Positions 33,318-42,227 of a stretch of 64,000 nucleotides of DNA are shown here, piece after piece; the first letter of the stretch is position 1, and each line of letters starts with the position of its first letter. The position numbers and the translations under genes are program-made. This DNA is from Hyphococcus lacteus (GTDB lineage: Bacteria; Pseudomonadota; Alphaproteobacteria; Caulobacterales; Parvularculaceae), in assembly GCF_041058985.1 (NCBI RefSeq), contig NZ_JBEHZE010000001.1, positions 1,984,001-2,048,000 on the forward strand, in the 5' to 3' direction. A model generated the notes under the pieces. It saw nothing but the letters and a program-made list of their open reading frames with translations, ran no database searches and had not been told where the DNA came from.

Positions 33318-34361
33318 ATGGGCAGAATGAATTCGACTAGCAAACTTTCGCGCGGGCAGCGCGGTGGGGCAGTGAAATCCTTTTTTATATTTGCCGTTGT
33401 GGTTGGTCTGATCGCTAGCCTTGCGATTGCTGGCGGAGCGTATTTTGGTTATCGCGAGGTAACCAAGCCGGGCCCCAGTGACGAAGACACGCTTGTTTTA
33501 TTGCCCAGCGGTATCGCGGTCTCGACTATTGCAAAACAACTCGCAGATGACGGCGTTATTGAGCATCCAAAATTATTTGTGGCGGCAGTTAGAATACGCG
33601 GTGTACAGAGCGCATTGAAAGCTGGCGAATACCGGATACCCGAGGGTGCCAGCGTTATGGACGTCATTGACCTTCTAATCGAAGGCAAAAGCATCTTACA
33701 TTTTTTTACAGCGGCTGAGGGCCTGACTACAGCGCAAATCATTCGCCTCGTTGAGGGAAATGAAACTCTCACGGGTGAGATCACATTATCACCAGCCGAG
33801 GGGGAGCTACTTCCAGAGACATTTGCCTTTACGCGAGGCGAGACCCGGGATGCTATTATTAAACGGATGATGGATGACCAAGCGGCATTGATCGAGGCGT
33901 TGTGGCCTGATCGTGCGATGGAGCTTCCGTTTGCAACACAGGCCGAAGCGATTACTTTGGCTTCGATCGTTGAAAAAGAAACAGGCCTGCCCGAGGAGCG
34001 TGCGCAAATTGCGTCTGTCTTTGTCAATCGTTTAAAGCGCGGCATGCGGCTCGAATCTGATCCGACAATTATTTATGGCTTAACTGGCGGCGAGCCATTG
34101 GGGCGCGGTATTCGGCTGAGCGAATTGCGCGGCGAAACGCCCTACAATACATATGTGATCAATGGGTTGCCGCCTACACCTATCGCTAATCCGGGCAAGG
34201 CATCTATTGAAGCCGTGTTGAACCCGGCGGATACGGACTATATTTTCTTTGTGGCCGACGGGACGGGTGGTCACGCATTTGCTTCAACGCTTCAAGAGCA
34301 TAATCGTAATGTCGCTGCATGGCGAAAAATTGAGCGCGAGCGTGCTCAACGGGATGGATAG
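33318..34361 (+). CDS. mltG: Endolytic murein transglycosylase MltG
   Basis: A 347-residue inner-membrane protein that cleaves nascent glycan strands. A cytoplasmic N-terminus is followed by one transmembrane segment (about residues 20-45, SFFIFAVVVGLIASLAIAGG), a LysM-like region and the catalytic YceG domain. The catalytic Glu is Glu219 in ASIVEKETGLPEER, followed by RLESDPTIIYG. Placement after fabF and before yicC-gmk is a standard alphaproteobacterial order. Two nearby ATGs leave the start uncertain by three residues. Confidence 0.93.
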   Translation: MGRMNSTSKLSRGQRGGAVKSFFIFAVVVGLIASLAIAGGAYFGYREVTKPGPSDEDTLVLLPSGIAVSTIAKQLADDGVIEHPKLFVAAVRIRGVQSALKAGEYRIPEGASVMDVIDLLIEGKSILHFFTAAEGLTTAQIIRLVEGNETLTGEITLSPAEGELLPETFAFTRGETRDAIIKRMMDDQAALIEALWPDRAMELPFATQAEAITLASIVEKETGLPEERAQIASVFVNRLKRGMRLESDPTIIYGLTGGEPLGRGIRLSELRGETPYNTYVINGLPPTPIANPGKASIEAVLNPADTDYIFFVADGTGGHAFASTLQEHNRNVAAWRKIERERAQRDG

Positions 34362-35251
34362 TGAAGAGTAATATTGCATCAATGACCGGATTTGCGCGTA
34401 GCGAAGGCGCTCAAGATGGTTGGCGATTTGTGTGGGAATTGCGTAGCGTCAATGGTCGCGGTCTTGAGTGGCGGTGCCGGTTACCGCAAGGTTTTGAATC
34501 GCTTGAGCCTGAACTGCGTAAGGCAACAAAAAAACGATTAGCGCGCGGTTCGGTGAATGGTACGGTGAACCTAAGCGCAGATAGTGCGTCTGCGGCCTAT
34601 CGCGTCAATCAAGAAATGTTGATCGAAGCGGTAAAGATGGTTGAAAAGCTTCGTCTACAGACCGAGTGCGCCCCGCCGCAACCTGAAGGTATTTTGGGGT
34701 TGCGCGGCGTGATTGAAACCATTGATGGTGATATGGACGAAGATGCGCGCGCTCGCTTGAGCGAAGCGCTGGCCAAAAGTTACGAGGACGCGCTGGACGG
34801 GCTTATGGCTGCACGCCTTAAAGAGGGCGAAGCCATGGCTTTGGTTCTTAAAAATCAGTTCGATGAGATCGAGAAGCTCACGGCTGATGCTGCGGCCCAC
34901 GCGGCCGTAACACCACATGCTATCCGGCAGCGCATTGAGGCGCAGCTACAAGAGCTTTTGGGCGATAGCGGTATTGCTGAAGAACGTCTCGCTCAAGAGG
35001 CGGCATTGCTCGCGATTAAGGCTGACGTTCGCGAGGAGTTGGACAGGCTTCATGCGCATGTGAAAACTGGGCGGGCGTTGCTTGCCAAGGCTGGCCCAGT
35101 CGGACGCGACCTTGATTTTCTGATTCAGGAGTGTAATCGCGAAGCGAATACGTTGTGTTCAAAAGCAGCGGATATGGATTTAAAACGTATCGGGCTTGAT
35201 CTCAAACGGGTGATCGATCAGTTGCGTGAACAAGTGCAGAATATTGAATAG
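34361..35251 (+). CDS. yicC: YicC family protein (endoribonuclease-associated)
   Basis: A 296-residue YicC protein; E. coli YicC has been described as an endoribonuclease affecting small-RNA decay. The typical MTGFARSEG start is preceded by seven residues when the GTG at 34361 is used, which overlaps the mltG stop by one base; ATG at 34382 is the alternative. The C-terminal domain has GRDLDFLIQECNREANTLCSKA, a strong family signature. Located just before gmk, as in many proteobacteria. Confidence 0.92.
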   Translation: MKSNIASMTGFARSEGAQDGWRFVWELRSVNGRGLEWRCRLPQGFESLEPELRKATKKRLARGSVNGTVNLSADSASAAYRVNQEMLIEAVKMVEKLRLQTECAPPQPEGILGLRGVIETIDGDMDEDARARLSEALAKSYEDALDGLMAARLKEGEAMALVLKNQFDEIEKLTADAAAHAAVTPHAIRQRIEAQLQELLGDSGIAEERLAQEAALLAIKADVREELDRLHAHVKTGRALLAKAGPVGRDLDFLIQECNREANTLCSKAADMDLKRIGLDLKRVIDQLREQVQNIE

Positions 35252-35260
35252 GACTGGCCG

Positions 35261-35905
35261 ATGATTGGTGGCGACCTGAAAGTAGCCCGCAGGGGCCTGA
35301 TGTTTATCCTCTCCAGCCCATCGGGTGCCGGAAAAACGACCTTGGCCGACAGGCTTCTCACAAAAGATGGCGAGATGGTTTTGTCGGTTTCTGTGACCAC
35401 GAGACCTCGACGCCCTGGTGAGTCGCATGGAAAAGACTACTTTTTTGTCACCGAAGAAGAATTTTTCCGTATGCGTGATAATAACGAATTTATGGAATGG
35501 GCCAATGTTTTTGGCTATTACTACGGCACACCGACATCGTTAGTGCAAGATACGTTGCGTCAGGGCAAAGACGTTTTATTCGACATTGATTGGCAAGGTG
35601 CGCAACAGTTAGATGAAGTTGCTGGCGAGGATGTGGTCAAAGTTTTCATCTTGCCGCCATCACGCGAAGAGTTGGAGCGGCGTTTGCGCAAGCGGGCACA
35701 AGATCCGGAAGATGTCGTCCAAAAACGTATGGCAAAGGCGGACGCGGAAATGTCCCATTGGGCGGAATATGATTACGTCATCGTCAATTATGACTTGATC
35801 GAGTCAGAAGAGTTGCTGCGCTCTATTCTGTTTGCGGAGCGTTTAAAGCGCCGCCGCCAAGTCGGTCTTGCGGCCATCGTAAAAGAAATGATCGGGGACG
35901 ACTAA
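35261..35905 (+). CDS. gmk: Guanylate kinase
   Basis: A 214-residue GMP kinase making GDP in the cytosol. The P-loop SPSGAGKT is at residues 19-26; TTRPRRPGESHGKDYFFV forms the GMP-binding part, and DIDWQGAQQ the Walker B region. It is the last gene of the fab-mltG-yicC-gmk run, nine bases after yicC. Confidence 0.96.
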   Translation: MIGGDLKVARRGLMFILSSPSGAGKTTLADRLLTKDGEMVLSVSVTTRPRRPGESHGKDYFFVTEEEFFRMRDNNEFMEWANVFGYYYGTPTSLVQDTLRQGKDVLFDIDWQGAQQLDEVAGEDVVKVFILPPSREELERRLRKRAQDPEDVVQKRMAKADAEMSHWAEYDYVIVNYDLIESEELLRSILFAERLKRRRQVGLAAIVKEMIGDD

Positions 35906-35927
35906 TTATTCCGCAGCTGTCGAGGCC

Positions 35928-35992
35928 GCGCATCATTCCAAAATAAGTCCGGCCAGAACAGGTCCGGCCAGAACCGGTCCGGAATGACGCGC
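35928..35992. repeat. Inverted repeat enclosing a 15-base tandem repeat between gmk and greA
   Basis: Two 12-base arms (35928-35939 and 35981-35992, one mismatch that can pair G-U) enclose 41 bases that contain the unit GTCCGGCCAGAAC at 35947-35959 and 35962-35974 and a partial third copy at 35977-35982. The period is 15 bases. The whole could fold as one long hairpin, acting as a terminator-like structure or being a small palindromic repeat element. Confidence 0.6.
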
Positions 35993-36005
35993 GTCATCGT
36001 GCTTA

Positions 36006-36479
36006 TTATTTGAATTCGACTTTTGCAATCTCGTATGATCGCGCGCCACCGGGGGCGGCCACTTCGACCATATTGCCTTGGCTTTTGCCAATGAGCGCAC
36101 GAGCGATTGGTGATGAAATCGAAATACGGCGGAGCTTAATGTCTGCCTCAAGGTCGCCGACAATCTGCCAGACTTTTTCTTCCTCGGTCTCGTCATCAAT
36201 CAGGGTCACGGTCGCGCCGAATTTGACGGAATCGCCATCAAGCTTCGCAACGTCAATAACCTGCGCGCGGGTATATTTATCCTCAAGGTTCAGGATTTGG
36301 CTCTCGATCCATCCCTGACGGTCTTTTGCTGAATGGTACTCAGCATTCTCCGACAGGTCACCATGGGCGCGTGCTTCGGCAATCGCCTGGATAATCGCAG
36401 GGCGTTCTTCGTTTTTCAGTTTTTTAAGCTCAGCTTCCAGTTTCTGGTAGCCGTCGAGCGTCATCGGAAATTTTTCCAT
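36006..36479 (-). CDS. greA: Transcription elongation factor GreA
   Basis: A 157-residue factor that rescues backtracked RNA polymerase by stimulating transcript cleavage. The N-terminal coiled coil carries the acidic tip (DLSENAEYHSAKDRQ), and the C-terminal FKBP-like domain has ISSPIARALIGKSQGN. It converges with gmk and lies about 200 bases downstream of carB, the usual alphaproteobacterial order. Confidence 0.96.
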   Translation of the reverse strand: MEKFPMTLDGYQKLEAELKKLKNEERPAIIQAIAEARAHGDLSENAEYHSAKDRQGWIESQILNLEDKYTRAQVIDVAKLDGDSVKFGATVTLIDDETEEEKVWQIVGDLEADIKLRRISISSPIARALIGKSQGNMVEVAAPGGARSYEIAKVEFK

Positions 36480-36682
36480 GGTCGCGCCCTTTCTCTCCTC
36501 CGCTCAAGGCTGGTGCCTTGAATTAAAGCTAAAAAAAATAGCGCGGTCGGGCGGATGCCGGACCGTCGCTGATTTAGCAAAAACCGTATTTAAGCCCCCG
36601 AAAGGGCAAATTCAAGGTCTGGGGAAAAAGTCGTTTTTCCCCGCAGCACGTTGTTAAACTTGGTGGTTTTCTAATCTAAGGC

Positions 36683-39600
36683 TTAGAAAAAATCCTGTAG
36701 GGGAGCCACTTCCAGGTCACCCGCGCGCATGGCCTCTATCGCCCGGACGGCGGCCCGAGCACCCGCGGCGGTTGTAATGCACGGAATTTTTTGAGCCAAA
36801 GCTGTGGTGCGGATCGAGCGCGAGTCCTTGATTGATTGAGCGGCTTCAGTGGTGTTGAAGACCATGTGAACCTCGCCATTCTTTAACGCATCGACGATAT
36901 GCGGGCGCCCTTCCAAGACTTTGTTCACACGCGAAACATCCAGCCCTTGCTCTTTCAGGAAGTCGGCTGTGCCACCGGTCGCGATGATCGAAAAGCCCAT
37001 ATCGAGCAGCTTACGCGCGGCATTGACCATTAGGGCTTTGTCGGAATCTTTCAGCGAAATAAAGACGCGGCCCGACATGGGGATACGTGCGCCAGCACCA
37101 ATGAGGCTTTTTGCACGCGCCTTTTCAAAATTGACGTCGATGCCCATAACTTCGCCGGTCGATCGCATCTCAGGTCCCAAAACGGTATCAACACCGGGGA
37201 ACCGCGAGAATGGAAAGACAACTTCTTTAACGGCGACGTGTTTAAATTCTGGCCATTTCAGATCAAGATCTTTGATTTTAACGCCAGCCATAACCTTGGC
37301 AGCAATCCGCGCAACAGGAAGACCGACCGCTTTTGCAACGAATGGAACGGTGCGTGATGCGCGAGGGTTGACTTCGAGTAAGTAGATTACATCATCTTTG
37401 ATTGCATACTGAACATTCATTAAGCCGATTACGCCAAGAGAGAGCGCAAGCTTTTTTGTCTCGTCTTTCAACGCTTCTATGACTTCATCAGAGAGCGTGT
37501 ATGGCGGAAGCGAGCACGCGCTATCACCAGAATGAACGCCAGCTTCTTCGATATGTTCCATCACACCGGCAATAAAGACGTCTTCACCGTCGGCAATCGC
37601 ATCCACATCAACTTCGACAGCGTTCTGTAGATAATGGTCGAGCAACAAAGGTTCGTCTTGATTGATCTCGATTTGTGCGGTTGCGAGGTAGCGTTGAAGT
37701 GCGGCTTCGTCGCGTACGATTTCCATGGCGCGACCACCAAGCACATAGGATGGTCGTGTGACGAGCGGGTAGCCAACTTCTTCGGCAATTTTGATAGCGA
37801 CATCACGGTTCGCGGCCGTCGCATTTTTCGGTTGCGCCAGTCCAAGCTGCTGTACCAATTTTTGGAAACGCTCACGATCTTCTGCGAGGTCGATCGCATC
37901 AAAAGGTGTACCCAAAATTGGCACGCCTTCTTCTTCGAGAATGCCTGCGAGTTTTAGAGGTGTTTGGCCACCATATTGAACGATGACGCCCAACAGCTCG
38001 CCATTTTCTTGTTCTTTCGCGACAATTTCAAGAACATCTTCGGCTGTGAGTGGCTCGAAATATAATCGATCAGAGGTGTCATAATCGGTGGAGACAGTTT
38101 CTGGGTTGCAATTCACCATGATCGATTCAATGCCGATGTCGGCAAGGGCGAATGCGGCGTGGCAACAGCAATAATCAAACTCAATGCCCTGGCCAATACG
38201 GTTTGGGCCACCACCAAGGATGATAACTTTCTTGGCATTTGATGGTTTGGACTCGCAAGCAGGTTCGCCAGCAAAATTCGATTCGTAGGCGGAATACATA
38301 TATGGCGTCTTGGCGGCAAATTCTGCGGCGCAAGTGTCAATGCGTTTGAAAACCGGTTGTACTTTGCGCTCCCGCCGGAATTGTCGAACGACGGTTTCGT
38401 TGCTCTCACAAAGCTGCGCAAGGCGCTTGTCGGAAAAGCCCATCGCTTTTAGCGCGCGCAAGCGATCCGGGTCGCTTGGCAGACCGTCACGTTCAACTTG
38501 TTTCTCGGCAGCTACGATTTCGGCGATTTGCTCTAGGAACCAAGGGTCATATTGAGTAATCGAACGGACTTGCTCGATTGGTAATTCGTGACGTAACGCC
38601 TGTGCCGTTACGCGGAGGCGGTCAGGGGTTGGTGCCGCCAATGCTGCGCGAAATGCGTTAACATCATCGCCTGCGCCGAGGCCGGGGATGTCGATTGGAT
38701 CAAGGCCGCAAAGCCCGGTCTCGAGCGAGCGAAGCGCTTTTTGCATCGACTCGGCAAAGTTACGGCCAATCGCCATGGCCTCGCCAACGGACTTCATTGC
38801 GGTCGAGAGCATTGGTTCTGCGCCGGGGAATTTTTCGAAAGCAAAACGAGGAATTTTTGTAACCACGTAATCAATGGTCGGCTCAAACGAGGCTGGTGTT
38901 GCGGCAGTGATGTCGTTTTCAAGTTCGTCGAGGGTGTAACCGACTGCGAGCTTGGCGGCGATGCGCGCAATCGGAAAACCCGTTGCTTTCGATGCAAGTG
39001 CGGATGAACGCGATACGCGCGGGTTCATCTCAATGACGATTAACCGGCCCGTTTCTGGATTAACGGCGAACTGAACGTTCGATCCACCGGTTTCAACGCC
39101 GATTTCGCGCATAACTGCGATCGACGCATTCCGCATGATCTGGAATTCTTTGTCCGTCAAGGTAAGCGCTGGCGCGACCGTAATTGAATCGCCAGTATGT
39201 ACGCCCATCGGGTCGACATTTTCGATTGAGCAAATGATGACACAATTGTCCGCCTTGTCGCGAACAACTTCCATCTCGAATTCTTTCCAACCCAGCAAAC
39301 TCTCATCGATTAGAACTTGCCCGACGGGCGAGGCCTCGATGCCAGTCCGGACAAAATGTTCAAACTCTTCGCGGTTATAGGCGACGCCGCCGCCGGTACC
39401 GCCGAGGGTAAAGGCGGGGCGAATAATTGCGGGGAGGCCGATCTCATCTAGGTATTTCATCGCATTGGCGATGCCCGCCGGGCGGTCATAGTCGGTTATT
39501 TTACCGTTTGCGTCTTTGATGGCGGGTGATGATGCGATTGCGGCGCGCGGATTCTCAAGGCCAATTTTGTCCATGGCCTTGCGGAATTTTTCGCGATCTT

Positions 39601-39979
39601 CCGCTTTTTCGATGACATCTGCGCGCGCGCCAATCATCTCGACATTGTATTTTTCAAGAACCCCGGCGGCCACGAGATCAAGTGCGCAGTTCAGTGCGGT
39701 CTGGCCGCCCATCGTCGGCAATAATGCGTCGGGGCGTTCTGCGGCAATGACCTTTTCAACGAACTCAGGCGTGATCGGTTCCACATAGGTCGCATCGGCA
39801 AGTTCGGGATCAGTCATGATCGTTGCCGGATTGGAATTCACCAGAATGACCCGGTAGCCTTCTTCCTTGAGGGCTTTGACCGCCTGAACACCGGAATAGT
39901 CAAATTCACATGCTTGGCCAATCACAATGGGACCGGCACCGATAATAAGAATGGATGAAATGTCTGTACGTTTGGCCAT
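36683..39979 (-). CDS. carB: Carbamoyl-phosphate synthase large subunit
   Basis: A 1098-residue enzyme making carbamoyl phosphate for arginine and pyrimidines from bicarbonate, ammonia (from CarA) and two ATP. Two homologous ATP-grasp halves are clear: SILIIGAGPIVIGQACEFDYSG in the first and VIILGGGPNRIGQGIEFDYCC in the second, with a C-terminal MGS-like allosteric domain. Length is typical (about 1070-1110). CarA is encoded 4.3 kb away with unrelated genes between. Confidence 0.97.
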   Translation of the reverse strand: MAKRTDISSILIIGAGPIVIGQACEFDYSGVQAVKALKEEGYRVILVNSNPATIMTDPELADATYVEPITPEFVEKVIAAERPDALLPTMGGQTALNCALDLVAAGVLEKYNVEMIGARADVIEKAEDREKFRKAMDKIGLENPRAAIASSPAIKDANGKITDYDRPAGIANAMKYLDEIGLPAIIRPAFTLGGTGGGVAYNREEFEHFVRTGIEASPVGQVLIDESLLGWKEFEMEVVRDKADNCVIICSIENVDPMGVHTGDSITVAPALTLTDKEFQIMRNASIAVMREIGVETGGSNVQFAVNPETGRLIVIEMNPRVSRSSALASKATGFPIARIAAKLAVGYTLDELENDITAATPASFEPTIDYVVTKIPRFAFEKFPGAEPMLSTAMKSVGEAMAIGRNFAESMQKALRSLETGLCGLDPIDIPGLGAGDDVNAFRAALAAPTPDRLRVTAQALRHELPIEQVRSITQYDPWFLEQIAEIVAAEKQVERDGLPSDPDRLRALKAMGFSDKRLAQLCESNETVVRQFRRERKVQPVFKRIDTCAAEFAAKTPYMYSAYESNFAGEPACESKPSNAKKVIILGGGPNRIGQGIEFDYCCCHAAFALADIGIESIMVNCNPETVSTDYDTSDRLYFEPLTAEDVLEIVAKEQENGELLGVIVQYGGQTPLKLAGILEEEGVPILGTPFDAIDLAEDRERFQKLVQQLGLAQPKNATAANRDVAIKIAEEVGYPLVTRPSYVLGGRAMEIVRDEAALQRYLATAQIEINQDEPLLLDHYLQNAVEVDVDAIADGEDVFIAGVMEHIEEAGVHSGDSACSLPPYTLSDEVIEALKDETKKLALSLGVIGLMNVQYAIKDDVIYLLEVNPRASRTVPFVAKAVGLPVARIAAKVMAGVKIKDLDLKWPEFKHVAVKEVVFPFSRFPGVDTVLGPEMRSTGEVMGIDVNFEKARAKSLIGAGARIPMSGRVFISLKDSDKALMVNAARKLLDMGFSIIATGGTADFLKEQGLDVSRVNKVLEGRPHIVDALKNGEVHMVFNTTEAAQSIKDSRSIRTTALAQKIPCITTAAGARAAVRAIEAMRAGDLEVAPLQDFF

Positions 39980-40300
39980 GAATACTCGCGCGCAAACCCA
40001 CGCAGACGAACGAGCCGTAAAATGGCCGCTGGCCGCGCAGTCAATGAATCAATTGTCGATTAAAGCGGTGTCTTATGTGAAGTGCGCTACGAGGGGAAGC
40101 CCGCGAAGCCAACTAAGAGAAATTTTTGCGGGTTTTTTTGTCACGGCCCAATGCCGCGCACCCTAATTAGAGCGATGGGTCCTTATAATGTAATTGAGGA
40201 AGCCCTTATGGATATTGCTAAAACTGCTGATCTGGTTTGGTGAATCATGAGGGCTGGCGTGCCGTTTTATTCGGCGCTGTGAAAACGAATTATATGGCGC
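39980..40300. other. Intergenic region upstream of carB
   Basis: About 320 bases that hold the leftward carB promoter and the upstream flank of the ArsR promoter. There is no convincing gene. A tiny frame of 11 codons (40208-40243) with GAGGA before its ATG and TATAAT at 40184-40189 is present, but it could be chance or a decayed gene start. Confidence 0.45.
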
Positions 40301-40349
40301 TTGACATGTAACCATTTGGTTCTGTATTAATTGGGAACCAAAAGGTTAC
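40301..40349 (+). promoter_or_regulatory. ArsR-type promoter/operator
   Basis: A consensus -35 TTGACA at 40301-40306 is followed at 17-18 bases by a GTATTA/TATTAA -10 (40324-40330). Two 15-base inverted arms (40308-40322 and 40335-40349, one mismatch, 12-base spacer) straddle the -10 and reach nearly to the arsR start. This is the layout of an autorepressed ArsR promoter. Confidence 0.7.
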
Positions 40350-40354
40350 GTAAT

Positions 40355-40666
40355 ATGCAAGACCAGTCTCAACCAGTTTTCAGAGCGCTCGCTGATCCGA
40401 CGCGCCGCGCTATCATCACGATGCTGTCCGAAGGACCACGGGCGACGGGTGAAATTGCTTCTGAATTTGATATGTCGCGCCCCGCAGTGGCGAAACACCT
40501 GACCATTTTGCGCGAAGGCGGGGTCATCAGCGTAAAGCCGCGTGGACGAGAACGTATCAACCATCTGAACCCACAGGCACTTAAGCGCGCCGCTATGTGG
40601 CTCAACTATTTCGATGAATTCTGGGATGACCGTCTCAGCAATCTTAAAAAGCTCGTGGAGGAATAA
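40355..40666 (+). CDS. ArsR-family winged-helix regulator
   Basis: A 103-residue regulator. It has FRALADPTRRAIITMLSEGPRATGEIA and then the recognition helix region MSRPAVAKHLTILREGGVI, followed by a beta-wing. No metal-binding CxC motif is visible in the recognition helix, which fits the non-metal ArsR group paired with SRPBCC proteins. The ATG at 40355 has AAAGG upstream; an in-frame TTG at 40331 lies within the operator. It is three bases before the SRPBCC gene and probably represses both through the inverted repeat. Confidence 0.9.
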   Translation: MQDQSQPVFRALADPTRRAIITMLSEGPRATGEIASEFDMSRPAVAKHLTILREGGVISVKPRGRERINHLNPQALKRAAMWLNYFDEFWDDRLSNLKKLVEE

Positions 40667-40669
40667 ACG

Positions 40670-41092
40670 ATGTCGAAAATGCAAATCGTGAAAACACTAT
40701 TTTTGAAAGCGCCACCCGAGCATGTCTGGAAATTCCTCACCGAGGCTGACCGAATGGCGGAATGGTTTCATCGGGGCGGTAATGATCTCGCTGAAGGGGG
40801 AGACTATGTCCTTGAGACGAACACCTATGGCAAAGAGGGGGAGACCCTCTGCTGGGGGCATGTTCTGGAGATGAAAAAACCTGAACGGTTGGTTCATACG
40901 TTCACTCATAAATTTATTGATGGTGCGGAAACCAAATGCACCTGGACATTAGAAGCTGTGTCCGGCGGCACTATTCTCACTTTAGTGCATGATGGTTGGG
41001 AGAAGGTGGCCCAAGACGCATTCAACGCCGCGGCAGATCACGATATCGGCTGGGACGAACACTTCACGCGATTGCGCCGGGTGGCAAACTAA
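40670..41092 (+). CDS. SRPBCC / AHSA1-like domain protein
   Basis: A 140-residue START/Bet v1-like protein of the activator-of-Hsp90-homologue-1 type: TLFLKAPPEHVWKFLTEADRMAEWF at the start and WEKVAQDAFNAAADHDIGWDEHFTRL at the end. The fold forms a hydrophobic ligand pocket. Such genes are very often paired with an ArsR regulator, as here. Function and ligand are unknown. Confidence 0.85.
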   Translation: MSKMQIVKTLFLKAPPEHVWKFLTEADRMAEWFHRGGNDLAEGGDYVLETNTYGKEGETLCWGHVLEMKKPERLVHTFTHKFIDGAETKCTWTLEAVSGGTILTLVHDGWEKVAQDAFNAAADHDIGWDEHFTRLRRVAN

Positions 41093-41199
41093 CCAAAATT
41101 TTATTCAGAAACTTTGGTTTTGCTATATTTGACCCGACTCTTGGGTCGAACGATATGGTAATATTTAGCGATGGGGTAATTGTTCATTTCGGAGGTGAT

Positions 41200-42213
41200 A
41201 TGCAATTTACACGGATGATTGCGGCAGGTGCTGTTTGCTTTTCAGCATTATTTGCTGCGAACGCTGTTCGTGCGGAATCAGTTGAAATTCGTGAATGGAA
41301 AGTCCCGTTTGAAAACTCCCGTCCTCGAGATCCCTATGCTGAAAGTGATAGCTCAGTTTGGTTTGCGGGCCAGCGCGGCGGCTATCTCGGACATTTGGAT
41401 GCAAATACAGGCACAATATTTCGGGTTGAACTACGCGAAGGCTCGGGGCCACACAATTTGATTATCGGGTCTGACGGTGTTGTGTGGTATGCGGGTAATC
41501 GGCATGGCTTGATTGGCCGATATGATCCGTCCACAAAGGAAATTGAAGAAATTGCAATGCCTGATGAAGCGGCGCGTGACCCGCATACGCTTATATTTGA
41601 CGAGAACGAGGAGAACATCTGGTTCACGGTCCAGGGCGGAAACTTTATGGGCCGAATGAACATCGAAACCCGGAAAGTGGATTTGATTCCATCAAAAACA
41701 GAGCGTTCACGGCCCTATGGTATCAAGATGGCACCTGACGGGTCCGTTTGGGTGGTGTTGTTCGGTACAAACAAGCTGGCACATATCGACCCGGCGACAT
41801 TAGCGTTGACCGAAATTGACTTGCCGCGGGAAGAGACCAGACCTCGGCGAATGGAAATTACGGCAGATGGCCGTATCTGGTATGTGGACTACGCAACCGG
41901 AACTTTAGGGGTGTATAACCCTAAGACCAAAACAACCGATGAATGGCCCATGCCTCAAGGCGAAAATGCGCGGCCCTATGGCACAGCATCTGACACAAGC
42001 GGCCGTATTTGGATTGCGGCTAGTGGGGTTAGCCCAAACGTGCTTGTCGGGTTTGACCCATCCTCAGAAGAATTTTTTAGTTCGACTGAGGTGCCTTCTG
42101 GTGGCGGTGTAATTCGCCATATGCATTATCATCAACCCACGGGCGCTGTGTGGTTTGGTACAGATACAAACTATATTGGTCGCGCTATCGTTGAGCAGCC
42201 GTTGCAGAATTAG
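41200..42213 (+). CDS. Secreted Vgb-like beta-propeller protein
   Basis: A 337-residue protein with a signal peptide (residues 1-25, cleaved after VRA). Repeating blades of the virginiamycin-B-lyase/SMP-30-like propeller follow: VWFAGQRGGYLGHLDANTG, VWYAGNRHGLIGRYDP, IWFTVQGGNFMGRMN, VWVVLFGTNKLAHIDP, IWYVDYATGTLGVYNP, IWIAASG and VWFGTDTNYIGR, i.e. about seven blades. A perfect GGAGGTGAT ribosome site precedes ATG 41200. Despite the family name a streptogramin-lyase role is not supported; environmental homologues are of unknown function. It is followed at 14 bases by a CxxCH protein. Confidence 0.82.
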   Translation: MQFTRMIAAGAVCFSALFAANAVRAESVEIREWKVPFENSRPRDPYAESDSSVWFAGQRGGYLGHLDANTGTIFRVELREGSGPHNLIIGSDGVVWYAGNRHGLIGRYDPSTKEIEEIAMPDEAARDPHTLIFDENEENIWFTVQGGNFMGRMNIETRKVDLIPSKTERSRPYGIKMAPDGSVWVVLFGTNKLAHIDPATLALTEIDLPREETRPRRMEITADGRIWYVDYATGTLGVYNPKTKTTDEWPMPQGENARPYGTASDTSGRIWIAASGVSPNVLVGFDPSSEEFFSSTEVPSGGGVIRHMHYHQPTGAVWFGTDTNYIGRAIVEQPLQN

Positions 42214-42227
42214 GATGCAGAATTAGA

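Noticed and set aside
40996..41199. Upstream extension of the Vgb-like propeller
   Set aside because: It overlaps the SRPBCC gene and removes the signal peptide from the N-terminus; a perfect GGAGGTGAT precedes ATG 41200.
41200..42213. Streptogramin (virginiamycin B) lyase as an antibiotic resistance gene
   Set aside because: Only the propeller fold is shared; the protein is secreted, paired with a CxxCH protein, and homologues of this kind are widespread in environmental bacteria without resistance function.
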